Assembly: GCA_036557185.1 (NCBI GenBank)
Contig: DATBHZ010000088.1
Span: 1-35,492 of the forward strand
Length of the DNA: 35,492 nt
Origin: DATBHZ01 sp036557185
Lineage (GTDB): Bacteria; Actinomycetota; Acidimicrobiia; IMCC26256; JAENVU01
Direction of reading: 5' to 3'
The notes below the pieces were generated by a model. It worked only from the letters and a program-made list of their open reading frames with translations, was not told where the DNA came from and did no database searches. Shown piece by piece: positions 1-7,645 of this stretch (within the stretch, counting starts at the first letter, position 1; every line of letters starts with the position of its first letter). The position numbers and the translations under genes were made by a program.

Positions 1-1371
1 CCGCGTCTACTCGGCAGCGGGTTCATCGCGCTCGTCGGGCTCGGATTCTGCTTCTACGCGTGGCGCAAGGAGGTGCACCTCCAGCGCCTCAGCGATCTGC
101 TCGTCGACGAACAGATCTTGAGCTCGGCGATGGCAACGCGACTGCGCCTCAACGCATCCCTCGTCAACGCGGGAAAGGCGCTCAACTCGGTGCTCGACCT
201 CCCCGACGTGCTCGACGCCATCCTCGCCAACGCGCTCGACCTCCTCGGCGCGGAGAACGGCGCGGTGATGCTGCTCGAGGCCGACGACGAGCTGCGCATC
301 GTCGCGTCGCGCGGCGGGCACCTGCCCATCGACGGCAGGGTCCGCGCCACCGAATCGATCGCAGGGCACGTCGCCATGACGCGCGAGCCGCTGCTCCTCC
401 CCAAGAACCTTGATCGCGGCGATCCGCGCGCGAGCCTCGGACTCGATCCCGGTCACGGGTCGATGTGCGCGCCTCTCGTGCATCGCGGGGAGCTGCTCGG
501 GGTCCTCTGCGTCGAGTGCACGGCTTCGCGCACGTTCGACGAGTACGACCTCCACGCGCTGATCCTGTTCGCGGAGCCGGTCGCAGCGGCCATCGCAAAG
601 GCGGAGCTGTATGCCGCCGAGCAGACCCAGGTCGCCGAGCTCCTCGAGCAGGATCGGCAGAAGACGCAGTTCGTGGCGACGGTCAGCCATGAGCTCAAGA
701 CACCGATCACGTCGATCCTCGGCGCGGTGACCGCCACACGAAAGTCGGTCGACGCTTCCCAGCGCGGCGACTTCCTGGACGTGATCGATCGCCAGTCGAC
801 CCGCCTGCTCGACATGGTCGAGGAGATCCTCGTAGCTGCGAGGCTCCAGGAGCGCGAGCGCAAGCCTGTGGAGCTCATCGACCTCGCGGCGCTCGTGCGC
901 CTCACCGCGCTGGACTCGCAGGTCGCCGGGCGTCCCGTGGAGGTCGTGGCCCCCACGTCGTGGATGGTCCGCACGGACCCCGAGGCCATGCGGCGGATCG
1001 TCACGAACCTCGTCGAGAACGCACACAAGTACGGCCGGCCGCCCGTGCGCATCGCGCTCCAGCCGCACGGCGACGAGATCGTGCTCAGCGTCATCGATCG
1101 CGGCTCGGGCGTTCCCGTCGAGCACCGCGAGAAGGTCTTCGAGAGGTTCTACCGCTGCGACCCGAACGGCACGAAGCCGGGAGTCGGCCTCGGGCTCGCC
1201 ATCGTGCGTGGGCTGGTGGACTCGTGCGGAGGATCTGTGTGGGTGGAAGACGCGCCGGGCGGAGGCGCGGCATTCCGCATCGCACTGGCCTCCGAACCCC
1301 AGGATCAGCCGCACCCGGCAAGCAATCCTGTGGATGCTCCGCACGAGCCTGCCCACGCCTCGATGCGCTAG
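1..1371 (+). CDS. GAF-domain sensor histidine kinase (5' end cut off by window)
   Basis: The frame is open from base 1, so the N-terminus is missing. The first codons encode a hydrophobic segment (about 20 residues, ending in FYAW) followed by basic residues, which reads as the last transmembrane helix. A GAF-like domain follows (about 175-610), then a short linker into a dimerisation helix with the H-box SHELKTP; the phospho-acceptor His codon is 688-690. The ATPase domain shows the N-box (NLVENAHKYG), the G1 box (DRGSGVP) with FERFYR after it, and the G2 box (GVGLGLAI). The protein should autophosphorylate on His and pass phosphate to a response regulator, which is not in the window; the signal sensed by the GAF part is unknown. 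The downstream P450 starts 22 bases later and may be co-transcribed. A GTG at 73 could be mistaken for the start but lies inside the gene. Confidence 0.93.
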   Translation, partial: PRLLGSGFIALVGLGFCFYAWRKEVHLQRLSDLLVDEQILSSAMATRLRLNASLVNAGKALNSVLDLPDVLDAILANALDLLGAENGAVMLLEADDELRIVASRGGHLPIDGRVRATESIAGHVAMTREPLLLPKNLDRGDPRASLGLDPGHGSMCAPLVHRGELLGVLCVECTASRTFDEYDLHALILFAEPVAAAIAKAELYAAEQTQVAELLEQDRQKTQFVATVSHELKTPITSILGAVTATRKSVDASQRGDFLDVIDRQSTRLLDMVEEILVAARLQERERKPVELIDLAALVRLTALDSQVAGRPVEVVAPTSWMVRTDPEAMRRIVTNLVENAHKYGRPPVRIALQPHGDEIVLSVIDRGSGVPVEHREKVFERFYRCDPNGTKPGVGLGLAIVRGLVDSCGGSVWVEDAPGGGAAFRIALASEPQDQPHPASNPVDAPHEPAHASMR

Positions 1372-1393
1372 GCGGAAAGTATCGTGAGCGGCC

Positions 1394-2596
1394 GTGAAGG
1401 CCGTTCAGTACAGCCCGTACGACTACGCGATCCACGAGGACCCGTACCCCACCTACGCGCGCTTGCGTGACGAGGCGCCGGTCTACTGGAACGACGAGCT
1501 CGGGTTCTGGGCGATCTCGCGACATGAGGACGTATTCCGCGTCTTCCGTGACTTCACGCGGTTCTCGTCGGCCGACGGCGTCACCCTCGACCCCGCGGCT
1601 TCCGGGAAGAACGCGTACCGGACGATGTCCTTCCTCGCCATGGACCCGCCGCAGCACGACCGGATGCGCAGCCTGGTCTCCAAGGGCTTCACGCCCAAGC
1701 GCGTCGCCGATCTCGAGCCGCGCATCCGCGAGCTGGCCCGCGGTCACATCGAACAGGCGCTGAACGATGGTGAGTTCGACTTCATCGCCGACGTCGCGGG
1801 AAAGCTCCCGATGGACGTGATCTGCGAGCTCGTCGGTGTGCCGAGCGCGGACCGCGACGAGCTCCGGCACCTGAGCGACCTGCTCGTTCACCGCGAGGAA
1901 GGCGTGTACGACATCCCGCCGGCGGGGATCGACGCATACTTCGCGCTGCTCGCCTACTACCAGGGCATGCTCGCCGAGCGTCGGGTGCGGCGGACCGAGG
2001 ATCTCACGTCGGCGCTGCTCGACGCCGAGATCGACGGCGACCAGCTGAGCGATGAGGAGATCATCGGCTTCCTGTTCCTGATGGTCATCGCGGGGAACGA
2101 GACGACCACGAAGCTGCTCGGCAACGCCTGGTACTGGGCTTGGCGGAACCCCGACGAGCGCGCGAAGGCGTTCGGCGACCCCGCACGCGTCCCCGACTGG
2201 GTCGAGGAGACGCTGCGCTACGACACCTCGACGCAGATGCTGGCGCGCACCGTGACGACCGACGTCACCTGGCACGACCGGACGATGCATGCCGGTGACC
2301 GCCTCGTCGTGCTGCTCGGATCCGCGAACCGCGACGAGCGCGTGTTCGCCGAGCCGGACCGCTTCGATCTCGACCGCGAGACGTCGCAGTCGGCGAGCTT
2401 CGGGTCGGGCCGCCACTTCTGCATGGGTGCGTTCCTCGCACGGCTCGAGACGAAGGTTGCGTTGGAGGAGATGCTCGAGCGCGTCGTCGACTACGACATC
2501 GACAGCGATCGCGCCAAGCGAGTCCACTCCGTGAACGTGCGCGGGTTCGCGTCCCTGCCGACCGTGGCCACGCTTTCATCGCGCTCCGGACGCTGA
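1394..2596 (+). CDS. Cytochrome P450 (bacterial soluble type)
   Basis: A 400-residue P450 starting at GTG 1394, full length for a bacterial class I P450 fed by separate ferredoxin and reductase. All signatures are present: oxygen-activation I-helix AGNET (about 233-237), ExxR as E272-T-L-R275, and the heme loop FGSGRHFCMG with the thiolate Cys343. The family hydroxylates hydrophobic substrates such as fatty acids, steroids and terpenoids; the substrate here cannot be read from sequence. No ferredoxin or reductase gene lies nearby, so redox partners must come from elsewhere. It follows the histidine kinase by 22 bases. Its TGA stop forms the start of a 6-bp hairpin. Confidence 0.95.
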   Translation: MKAVQYSPYDYAIHEDPYPTYARLRDEAPVYWNDELGFWAISRHEDVFRVFRDFTRFSSADGVTLDPAASGKNAYRTMSFLAMDPPQHDRMRSLVSKGFTPKRVADLEPRIRELARGHIEQALNDGEFDFIADVAGKLPMDVICELVGVPSADRDELRHLSDLLVHREEGVYDIPPAGIDAYFALLAYYQGMLAERRVRRTEDLTSALLDAEIDGDQLSDEEIIGFLFLMVIAGNETTTKLLGNAWYWAWRNPDERAKAFGDPARVPDWVEETLRYDTSTQMLARTVTTDVTWHDRTMHAGDRLVVLLGSANRDERVFAEPDRFDLDRETSQSASFGSGRHFCMGAFLARLETKVALEEMLERVVDYDIDSDRAKRVHSVNVRGFASLPTVATLSSRSGR

Positions 2597-2611
2597 CGGT
2601 GACACCCGTCA
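2594..2611. terminator. Short hairpin at the P450 stop codon
   Basis: TGACGG (2594-2599) pairs with CCGTCA (2606-2611) around a 6-base loop. The P450 TGA stop is the first three bases of the left arm. There is no U-tract, so termination is only a possibility. The same bases overlap the palindrome at 2598-2613, which is the alternative reading. Confidence 0.3.
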
Positions 2612-2613
2612 CA
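2598..2613. promoter_or_regulatory. Candidate CRP/GlxR-like operator, copy 1
   Basis: GGTGACACCCGTCACA has the shape GTGA-N6-TCAC, the half-site spacing of cAMP-receptor-type regulators (CRP, GlxR). It lies about 130 bases upstream of the cupredoxin lipoprotein start at 2736. A second copy with 14 of 16 identical bases is at 16063-16078. Assignment to this regulator family is inference. Confidence 0.4.
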
Positions 2614-2735
2614 CGACGCCGCCGGCCGGACGTGCGCTCGATGGGGGAAAGCTGACGCGTCCTCGGGACGCCGCAATCCCTCGCGCCGCGCGGTCCGTAT
2701 CCCTCTAGGACCCCCTACCGAAGCGAGGCGTAGGA

Positions 2736-3317
2736 ATGCGACGCTTGATCACGACACTGACCATTGGCGCTGCCGGAGTGGTGCTCATCGCCGCGTGCGG
2801 TTCGAGCTCTTCCAAGACGAGCACCAAGCCCGCGACGAGCGGATCGTCGGGGAGCTCCTCGACCGCCGCAGCACCCGTGAAGCTCACCGGTCAGGTGAAC
2901 AACAAGGGCACCGAGGACGACACGAGCATGGGCATGGCCCCGACCGTCTCGATCACGGCCAACGACTTCAACTTCCAGCCCACGTTCGTGAAGGTTGCTC
3001 CCGGTGCAACGGTCACGGTGTCGCTCAAGAACGCCGGGTCGACCGAGCACACGTTCACCATCGATTCGCTCGGCATCAACCAGACGCTCCAACCCGGCGC
3101 GACCGCCAAGGTGACCGTGAGAGTCCCGGCTACCGGCATGGTTGGCTTCCACTGCAACTTCCACGTCAGCATGGGCATGCAAGGCGCGTTCTTCACCTCG
3201 GCAACGGGCGCGGCAGGTTCCACGGGATCGGGAGCTACAGGAGCGGGAGCCGCGACGACGGCGCCCTCGACCTCGGCAACCACCAGCTCGGGCTCGTCGG
3301 GTGGTTACGGCTACTAG
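2736..3317 (+). CDS. Secreted cupredoxin-like copper lipoprotein
   Basis: 193 residues. A basic N-terminus and hydrophobic core end in the lipobox LIAAC, so Cys21 should be lipidated and the protein tethered outside the membrane. A Ser/Thr-rich linker (about 22-47) precedes a single cupredoxin domain (about 68-155). The type-1 copper ligands can be read as His105 (EHTF), Cys140, His143 and Met148 in the C-x2-H-x4-M arrangement. The C-terminal 35 residues are a Gly/Ser/Thr/Ala tail. The likely role is single-electron transfer or copper binding at the cell surface; partners are not identifiable. GAGGCGTAGGA lies just before the ATG. Preceded by a 139-base gap holding the palindrome at 2598-2613. 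Confidence 0.88.
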   Translation: MRRLITTLTIGAAGVVLIAACGSSSSKTSTKPATSGSSGSSSTAAAPVKLTGQVNNKGTEDDTSMGMAPTVSITANDFNFQPTFVKVAPGATVTVSLKNAGSTEHTFTIDSLGINQTLQPGATAKVTVRVPATGMVGFHCNFHVSMGMQGAFFTSATGAAGSTGSGATGAGAATTAPSTSATTSSGSSGGYGY

Positions 3318-3323
3318 CCGCCC

Positions 3324-4442
3324 TTACTTCTGACGGAGCTGCACCGCGACCGGGAATTTCGTGGTGACCGCCTGACCCAGACCAACCGGCTGCTTGTCGA
3401 TGCCGAACGCGCTCCGCATCTCGGCGACCGTGAAGTGCTGGGCAATCGGCCAGAACTTCGCGGGATCCACGTGCCGGGCATCGCAACCGTTCACAGCGAG
3501 CTTCAACAGGCTGTCCGACACCAGGTGTTGCTCGCGGGCAAAGCTCACCAGGCCGCCGCCGCTCCGGATCACCGAGCAGATGTCGGTGAACGAGTTGTGA
3601 CCGGCGTCGGCGATCTCGACGAACCGAGTCCCCGAAGGCGAGGCCGCATATTCCTTGGCGAGGTCCTTGGGTGTCAGGGCGATGTCGCCGAGCGCGCCGA
3701 TGATCATCGTCGGCTTGTCGGCCGGCTTCCCGCTGGGCCCGACGGGCGCCCAGCCGATCGCCACCGAGACGCGCGGGTCGTGCAGCGCGTCGAAGGCCGT
3801 GGTCCCGCCCGCTGAGTGTCCCGCCACGGCAACCTGCTTCCCGTTGACGAGGCCGTGCAACACCGAACCCGATTGCGCGCTCTGCCGCTCGACGAGGTCG
3901 AGGGTCGAGAGCATGGTCTGCTCCTCGGCCTTCGGATCGGGCTTCGCCTTCGAACCCGTGACCTGGGCCACGATGTCGCGATCCTTGTAGTCGGTCGACA
4001 CCACGACGTTCCCCCAGGACGCGATGCCGATCAGGGGAGCAGAGTTGTAGAGACGCGAAGCTCCGAAGCCGTGACTGAAGAGGAGCACGGGGAACGGGCC
4101 CGCGCTGCTCGGGGGCGCGTCCGTGTACGCGTCCATCGGGACCACGGTGTTGTACTTGTCGGGAACGAGCCCGGCGAGGTTGGGCGGGAGCACCGTGCGT
4201 TGGTCGTACGACGCCTTGGTCTTCCCGGTGGTCGATCCCGCCGGGTACCAGACCGCGACCTTCAGGTTGTGGAGCGGAAGCGTCGTGTAGCCGACCTGAT
4301 ACGGGCCTCGCACCGCGTAGGCGGGCGTCCCCGCATGCGGTGCGTCATCCGCCCGTGTCGCCGCCGACTTGGAGCCGCTCCCACAAGCAGCGAGCACCAC
4401 CGCCGCGGCGCTGATCGCGCAGAACCATCGCGTCCCTCGCAT
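3324..4442 (-). CDS. Secreted alpha/beta-hydrolase lipoprotein (PAF-acetylhydrolase/chlorophyllase/PETase-like fold)
   Basis: 372 residues from ATG 4442, chosen because it places a lipoprotein signal at the N-terminus (lipobox LAAC, Cys20); longer in-frame starts only add an Arg/Lys-rich stretch lying over tatA. The hydrolase domain has the oxyanion-region motif SHGFG (about 123-127), the nucleophile elbow GHSAGG with Ser210, a candidate acid Asp253 and the catalytic His282 in DAGHNSF. Relatives cleave esters, from platelet-activating-factor-type lipids to polyesters; the substrate here is unknown. It ends six bases from the convergent cupredoxin gene and begins 37 bases after tatA, so it may be co-transcribed with tatA. 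Confidence 0.85.
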   Translation of the reverse strand: MRGTRWFCAISAAAVVLAACGSGSKSAATRADDAPHAGTPAYAVRGPYQVGYTTLPLHNLKVAVWYPAGSTTGKTKASYDQRTVLPPNLAGLVPDKYNTVVPMDAYTDAPPSSAGPFPVLLFSHGFGASRLYNSAPLIGIASWGNVVVSTDYKDRDIVAQVTGSKAKPDPKAEEQTMLSTLDLVERQSAQSGSVLHGLVNGKQVAVAGHSAGGTTAFDALHDPRVSVAIGWAPVGPSGKPADKPTMIIGALGDIALTPKDLAKEYAASPSGTRFVEIADAGHNSFTDICSVIRSGGGLVSFAREQHLVSDSLLKLAVNGCDARHVDPAKFWPIAQHFTVAEMRSAFGIDKQPVGLGQAVTTKFPVAVQLRQK

Positions 4443-4479
4443 GCGCCCCCCAGGCTCTGCGCTGTTCGTGCGGACGGGA

Positions 4480-4704
4480 CTATGGCACGTCCTCTTCGGA
4501 CTTGTCGTCTGCCTTCTCGTCTGCTTTGACTTCTGCCTTGGCGTCGTTCTTTTCCTGCGACCCCTCGGAGACACCCTTGTGGAACTCGTGGGAAGCCTGG
4601 CCGAGCGAACGTGCCAGCTTGGGGATCTGCGATCCCCCGAACAGCAGCGCCGCGATGGCCAGAATCAGGAGGAACTCCCAGCCGATGATCTCGCCCAGGA
4701 CCAT
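4480..4704 (-). CDS. tatA: Sec-independent translocase subunit TatA
   Basis: 74 residues: a short periplasmic N-terminus, one transmembrane helix (about 9-23, IIGWEFLLILAIAALLF), the family hinge FGGSQIPKLARSLG leading into an amphipathic helix, and a highly charged Lys/Asp/Glu cytoplasmic tail. TatA oligomers form the passage for folded proteins carrying twin-arginine signals, together with TatC, which is not in this window. The start is supported by GAGGAG eight bases upstream of the ATG. TatB cannot be fully excluded, but the short length and tail favour TatA. Confidence 0.93.
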   Translation of the reverse strand: MVLGEIIGWEFLLILAIAALLFGGSQIPKLARSLGQASHEFHKGVSEGSQEKNDAKAEVKADEKADDKSEEDVP

Positions 4705-4745
4705 GCGTCACTCCTCGCTCGCGTCGATCACCTCGCTGTCCCGAC

Positions 4746-4754
4746 CGTATAGCA
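4746..4754 (-). promoter_or_regulatory. Possible extended -10 box for tatA
   Basis: On the minus strand the bases read TGCTATACG, an extended -10 pattern (TGnTAtacg), about 42 bases upstream of the tatA start. No convincing -35 box is visible. It lies in the 133-base divergent gap between tatA and the reductoisomerase-like gene. Confidence 0.3.
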
Positions 4755-4837
4755 AACCGGCACCACGGTCCGATCAGGAGCCCTGAGGCACCGACCCGTA
4801 CTTGCGCGGACGCACGCAGAGCCGCCAGGGTGACCCG

Positions 4838-5806
4838 ATGATCTTCTACGAGAGCGACCCGAGGATCGCCGATCTCAGCGGCGCGCGCGTCGCCGTCGTG
4901 GGCTACGGGAACCAGGGCAGGTCCTGGGCGCTGAACCTCCGCGATTCGGGCCTCGAGCCCAGCGTCTGCGTTCGCCGGGACGACACCCGGGAGCAGGCCG
5001 AGCGCGACGGCTTCGAGGCGAACGATGTCGAGAGCGCGTCGGACGCCGACATCGTGTGCATCCTCGTCCCCGATGACGTCATCCCCTCGCTCCCGGTGCG
5101 GCCGAACGCGCACGCGTGCACGATCGTCGCGAGCGGCTACACGTTCGCGTTCGAGCGCTTCCTCCCCCAGGGAGACCTCGCCATGGTGGCGCCGCGCATG
5201 CTCGGCCCCGAGGTGCGGGGCTGCTACGAGGAGGGCGTGGGCTTCATCAGCGCCGTCGGCGTGCAGCATGACGCAACCGGAACTGCCCTCCCGCGTGCGC
5301 TGGCAGTCGCCAAGGCGATCGGCGGCCTGCGCCAGGGCGCGATCGAGCTCTCGCCCACACAGGAGGCCGTGCTCGACCTGGCCGTCGAGCAGGTGCTGTC
5401 ACCCGCGCTGACCGCCGTCAACAGCGCGTTCGTCGCGACGATGCTCGACCACGGCATCCCGCTCGAAGCGGTGATCACCGAGCTCGTGCTCTCGGGAGAG
5501 GTCGAGCGCACGTACCGGCTGCTGCGCGAGGTCGGCTACGCCGTCCAGTCCGAGTACCACTCGCCGACGAGTCAGTACGGCCAGCTCTCCCGACGCGGGA
5601 GGTACGACCACCTCGACGTGCGCACCACGATGGAGGAGCTCACGCGAGACATCGAGGACGGCACGTTCGCAGACGAGTGGGATTCGGAGCGCGACAGCGG
5701 CTACGCGCGCCTCGAGTCCCTCAAGGAGCAGCACGCCGGCGCGGGCGTGCGCGCGTTCGAAGCAGACCTCCGGCGAAAGCTCGGACCTGCAGTGGCGGGC
5801 GCGTAG
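4838..5806 (+). CDS. Ketol-acid reductoisomerase-like protein (divergent IlvC paralogue)
   Basis: 322 residues from ATG 4838 (MIFYES...). The N-terminal Rossmann domain has GYGNQG (22-27) and ALNLRDSG as in IlvC, with a VRR segment where NADPH-type enzymes bind phosphate. The C-terminal helical domain keeps D180 and E184 (LDLAVEQ) and S242 (HSPTSQYG). By eye alignment with class I IlvC, however, the catalytic His is Ser99 (ASGYTF), the metal-site Lys is Arg120 (APRMLG), and the second Glu of the E-x3-E pair is Ser219. It may therefore not perform branched-chain amino-acid isomeroreduction. It is the first gene of a four-gene operon with an esterase, a thioesterase and a 2OG oxygenase and no other ilv gene. 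An NAD(P)H-dependent reductase in a different pathway is my inference. Confidence 0.8.
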   Translation: MIFYESDPRIADLSGARVAVVGYGNQGRSWALNLRDSGLEPSVCVRRDDTREQAERDGFEANDVESASDADIVCILVPDDVIPSLPVRPNAHACTIVASGYTFAFERFLPQGDLAMVAPRMLGPEVRGCYEEGVGFISAVGVQHDATGTALPRALAVAKAIGGLRQGAIELSPTQEAVLDLAVEQVLSPALTAVNSAFVATMLDHGIPLEAVITELVLSGEVERTYRLLREVGYAVQSEYHSPTSQYGQLSRRGRYDHLDVRTTMEELTRDIEDGTFADEWDSERDSGYARLESLKEQHAGAGVRAFEADLRRKLGPAVAGA

Positions 5807-5808
5807 CG

Positions 5809-6978
5809 ATGGACATCCACGGCTTCGTCGCACCCGGCTTCGAGAGCGTCCATGACGCGTTCGCACAGAACTTCGAGAAAGGGCTCGAGGTCGGCGCGGC
5901 GTTCACCACATACCACCGCGGGGAAAAGGTGGTGGACCTCTGGGGCGGTGTGGCCGACCCGGCGACCGGCACGCCCTGGACGGAGGACACGCTCGTCCTC
6001 GTGTTCTCCACGACGAAGGGCGCCACGGCGATCTGCGCCAACCGGCTCGCCCAGCAGGGCGCGCTCGACTTCGACGCACCTGTCGCGAACTACTGGCCGG
6101 AGTTCGCGCAGGCGGGGAAAGAAGCGATCCCGGTGTCGCAGCTGCTGTGCCACGAGGCCGGGCTGCCGTGGGTCGACGAGCCGCTGACGCTGGAGCAGGC
6201 ACTCGCGTGGGACCCGATGATCCACGCGCTCGAGCACCAGGTTCCGGTCTGGGAGCCGGGCACCCGGCACGGTTACCACGCGGTGACCTTCGGCTACCTC
6301 GTCGGCGAGGTGGTGAGGCGGGTCACGGGCTCGAGCATCGGCAGCTACTTCGCCGACGAGATCGCCCGACCGCTGGGCCTCGACTTCTGGATCGGGCTAC
6401 CCGAGCGCGAGGAGCGACGGGTCGCTCCGCTGATCGGCGACCTGGCGGGTGATTCGGTCGGCGCCGAGCTCGACGAACCGGGACGCTCCGAGCTCGCGAA
6501 GCTCCTGGGACCGGACAGCGCGCTGGGCAAGGCGCTCACCGCGGGCGGCGCGTTCCGGGGTGCGGGGATCTTCAATACACGTGCGGTGCACGCCGCGGAG
6601 GTGCCGGCGGCGGGCGGCATCACCGACGCCCGGTCCATCGCTCGCATGTTCGCGGCGACGATCGGTGACGTCGACGGTGTGCGGCTCCTGACACCCGAGC
6701 AGATGACGCTCGCCTCGACGCAGCGCACGCGCGGCCCCAACACCGTCCTCCTCGACCTCGACCTGCAGTTCGGCCTCGGCTTCTTCGTGCCGTCGAGCCT
6801 GCTCCAGCTCGGGGGTCCGAAGTCGTTCGGCCACTTCGGCGCGGGTGGCTCGATGGGATGGGCGGACCCGGAGGCGGAGCTCGCGTTCGGCTACGCCATG
6901 AACAAGATGGACCTCGGGCTCGCGGGCGATCTCCGGAGCTACAGCCTCGTCAACGCGTGCTACAGCGCGCTGAGCTGA
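5809..6978 (+). CDS. Serine hydrolase, beta-lactamase family (EstB-like esterase)
   Basis: 389 residues, ATG two bases after the preceding stop. The active-site SxxK is S67-T-T-K70; the Tyr motif is at Y156 (YHAVTFGYLVG); the third box is HFG (342-344) in place of the KTG of true beta-lactamases, as in family VIII carboxylesterases. There is no signal peptide, so it should act in the cytosol on small esters or lactones, not on peptidoglycan. Its tight packing between the reductoisomerase-like and thioesterase genes suggests a shared catabolic or modification pathway. Specificity cannot be predicted. Confidence 0.9.
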   Translation: MDIHGFVAPGFESVHDAFAQNFEKGLEVGAAFTTYHRGEKVVDLWGGVADPATGTPWTEDTLVLVFSTTKGATAICANRLAQQGALDFDAPVANYWPEFAQAGKEAIPVSQLLCHEAGLPWVDEPLTLEQALAWDPMIHALEHQVPVWEPGTRHGYHAVTFGYLVGEVVRRVTGSSIGSYFADEIARPLGLDFWIGLPEREERRVAPLIGDLAGDSVGAELDEPGRSELAKLLGPDSALGKALTAGGAFRGAGIFNTRAVHAAEVPAAGGITDARSIARMFAATIGDVDGVRLLTPEQMTLASTQRTRGPNTVLLDLDLQFGLGFFVPSSLLQLGGPKSFGHFGAGGSMGWADPEAELAFGYAMNKMDLGLAGDLRSYSLVNACYSALS

Positions 6979-6988
6979 GCCGTCGGCC

Positions 6989-7645
6989 ATGACCGCCGAG
7001 ATGGAACAGCGAGTCGAGACTGCGCACGCCCTCCGCCGGCTCATCCACGCGTTCGCGGGCCGCCACTCCGATGTGGCGGCGCAGCGCGAGCTCGCCGAGA
7101 TCGCGAACCGCGAGGCCGATCGCTTCGAGCAAGGCGCCCCGCGGGACCGGATGCAGATCATGCGGGAGCTGCGCGAGGAGGCGGAGGCGCAGGGGAAGGA
7201 GTTCCGTCTCGGCGAGCCGGGGAGCAGCTTCGAGGATCGCGCGGTCGCCGGTCGTGCCAACCCGACCAGCGTCGACATCGACGTCGAGATGCCCGACGAC
7301 GCGTCCGACGACATCGTGGCGAACGTCTTCTTCCGGAAGGCGTTCGAAGGGCCACCGAGCCGCACGCACGGCGGGATCGTCGCCGCCGCGTTCGACGACG
7401 TCACAGGGTTCGTGATCGGCAGGATCTCCGAACCGGCGTTCACCGGTGAGCTCACCGTACGGTTCCTGGCCCCGGTGCCGATCGAGCGACCGCTCGTGAT
7501 GAAGACGCGACTGGTCGGGCGCGAGCGCCGGAAGCTCTTCATCACCGCCGAGGCGTACGACGGTGACGCGGTCATCGCGACCTGCAAGGCGACCTACATC
7601 AAGGTCGATCCCTCCAAGTTCGCAGGCGCCCCCGATCCGAGATGA
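6989..7645 (+). CDS. PaaI-family hotdog-fold thioesterase
   Basis: 218 residues. The first 85 or so are helical and charged; the hotdog domain follows (about 90-205), with the signature THGGIVAAAFDD, in which the helix start and acidic residue correspond to the PaaI active site, and the strand ELTVRFLAPVPIERPL typical of the fold. Such enzymes hydrolyse acyl-CoA thioesters in the cytosol. It starts ten bases after the esterase and overlaps the next gene by ATGA, so all four genes are probably one transcript. The N-terminal extension is longer than in minimal PaaI proteins (about 140 residues). Another ATG at 7001 is possible. Confidence 0.88.
   Translation: MTAEMEQRVETAHALRRLIHAFAGRHSDVAAQRELAEIANREADRFEQGAPRDRMQIMRELREEAEAQGKEFRLGEPGSSFEDRAVAGRANPTSVDIDVEMPDDASDDIVANVFFRKAFEGPPSRTHGGIVAAAFDDVTGFVIGRISEPAFTGELTVRFLAPVPIERPLVMKTRLVGRERRKLFITAEAYDGDAVIATCKATYIKVDPSKFAGAPDPR

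Noticed and set aside
73..75. GTG at 73 as start of the histidine kinase
   Set aside because: The frame is open to base 1 and encodes a transmembrane helix before it, so the gene begins outside the window.
7..1356. Long open frames antisense to the kinase, and similar long antisense frames elsewhere (for example 20288-21985, 32818-34236)
   Set aside because: They are Arg/Ala/Pro-rich shadows of high-GC genes, without motifs or ribosome sites.
4443..4574. N-terminal extension of the secreted hydrolase
   Set aside because: Its Arg/Lys-rich sequence lies over tatA, and the lipoprotein signal begins exactly at 4442.
5809..6978. Antibiotic-resistance beta-lactamase
   Set aside because: SxxK is present, but the KTG box is HFG, there is no signal peptide, and the operon partners are metabolic; this fits a family VIII esterase.
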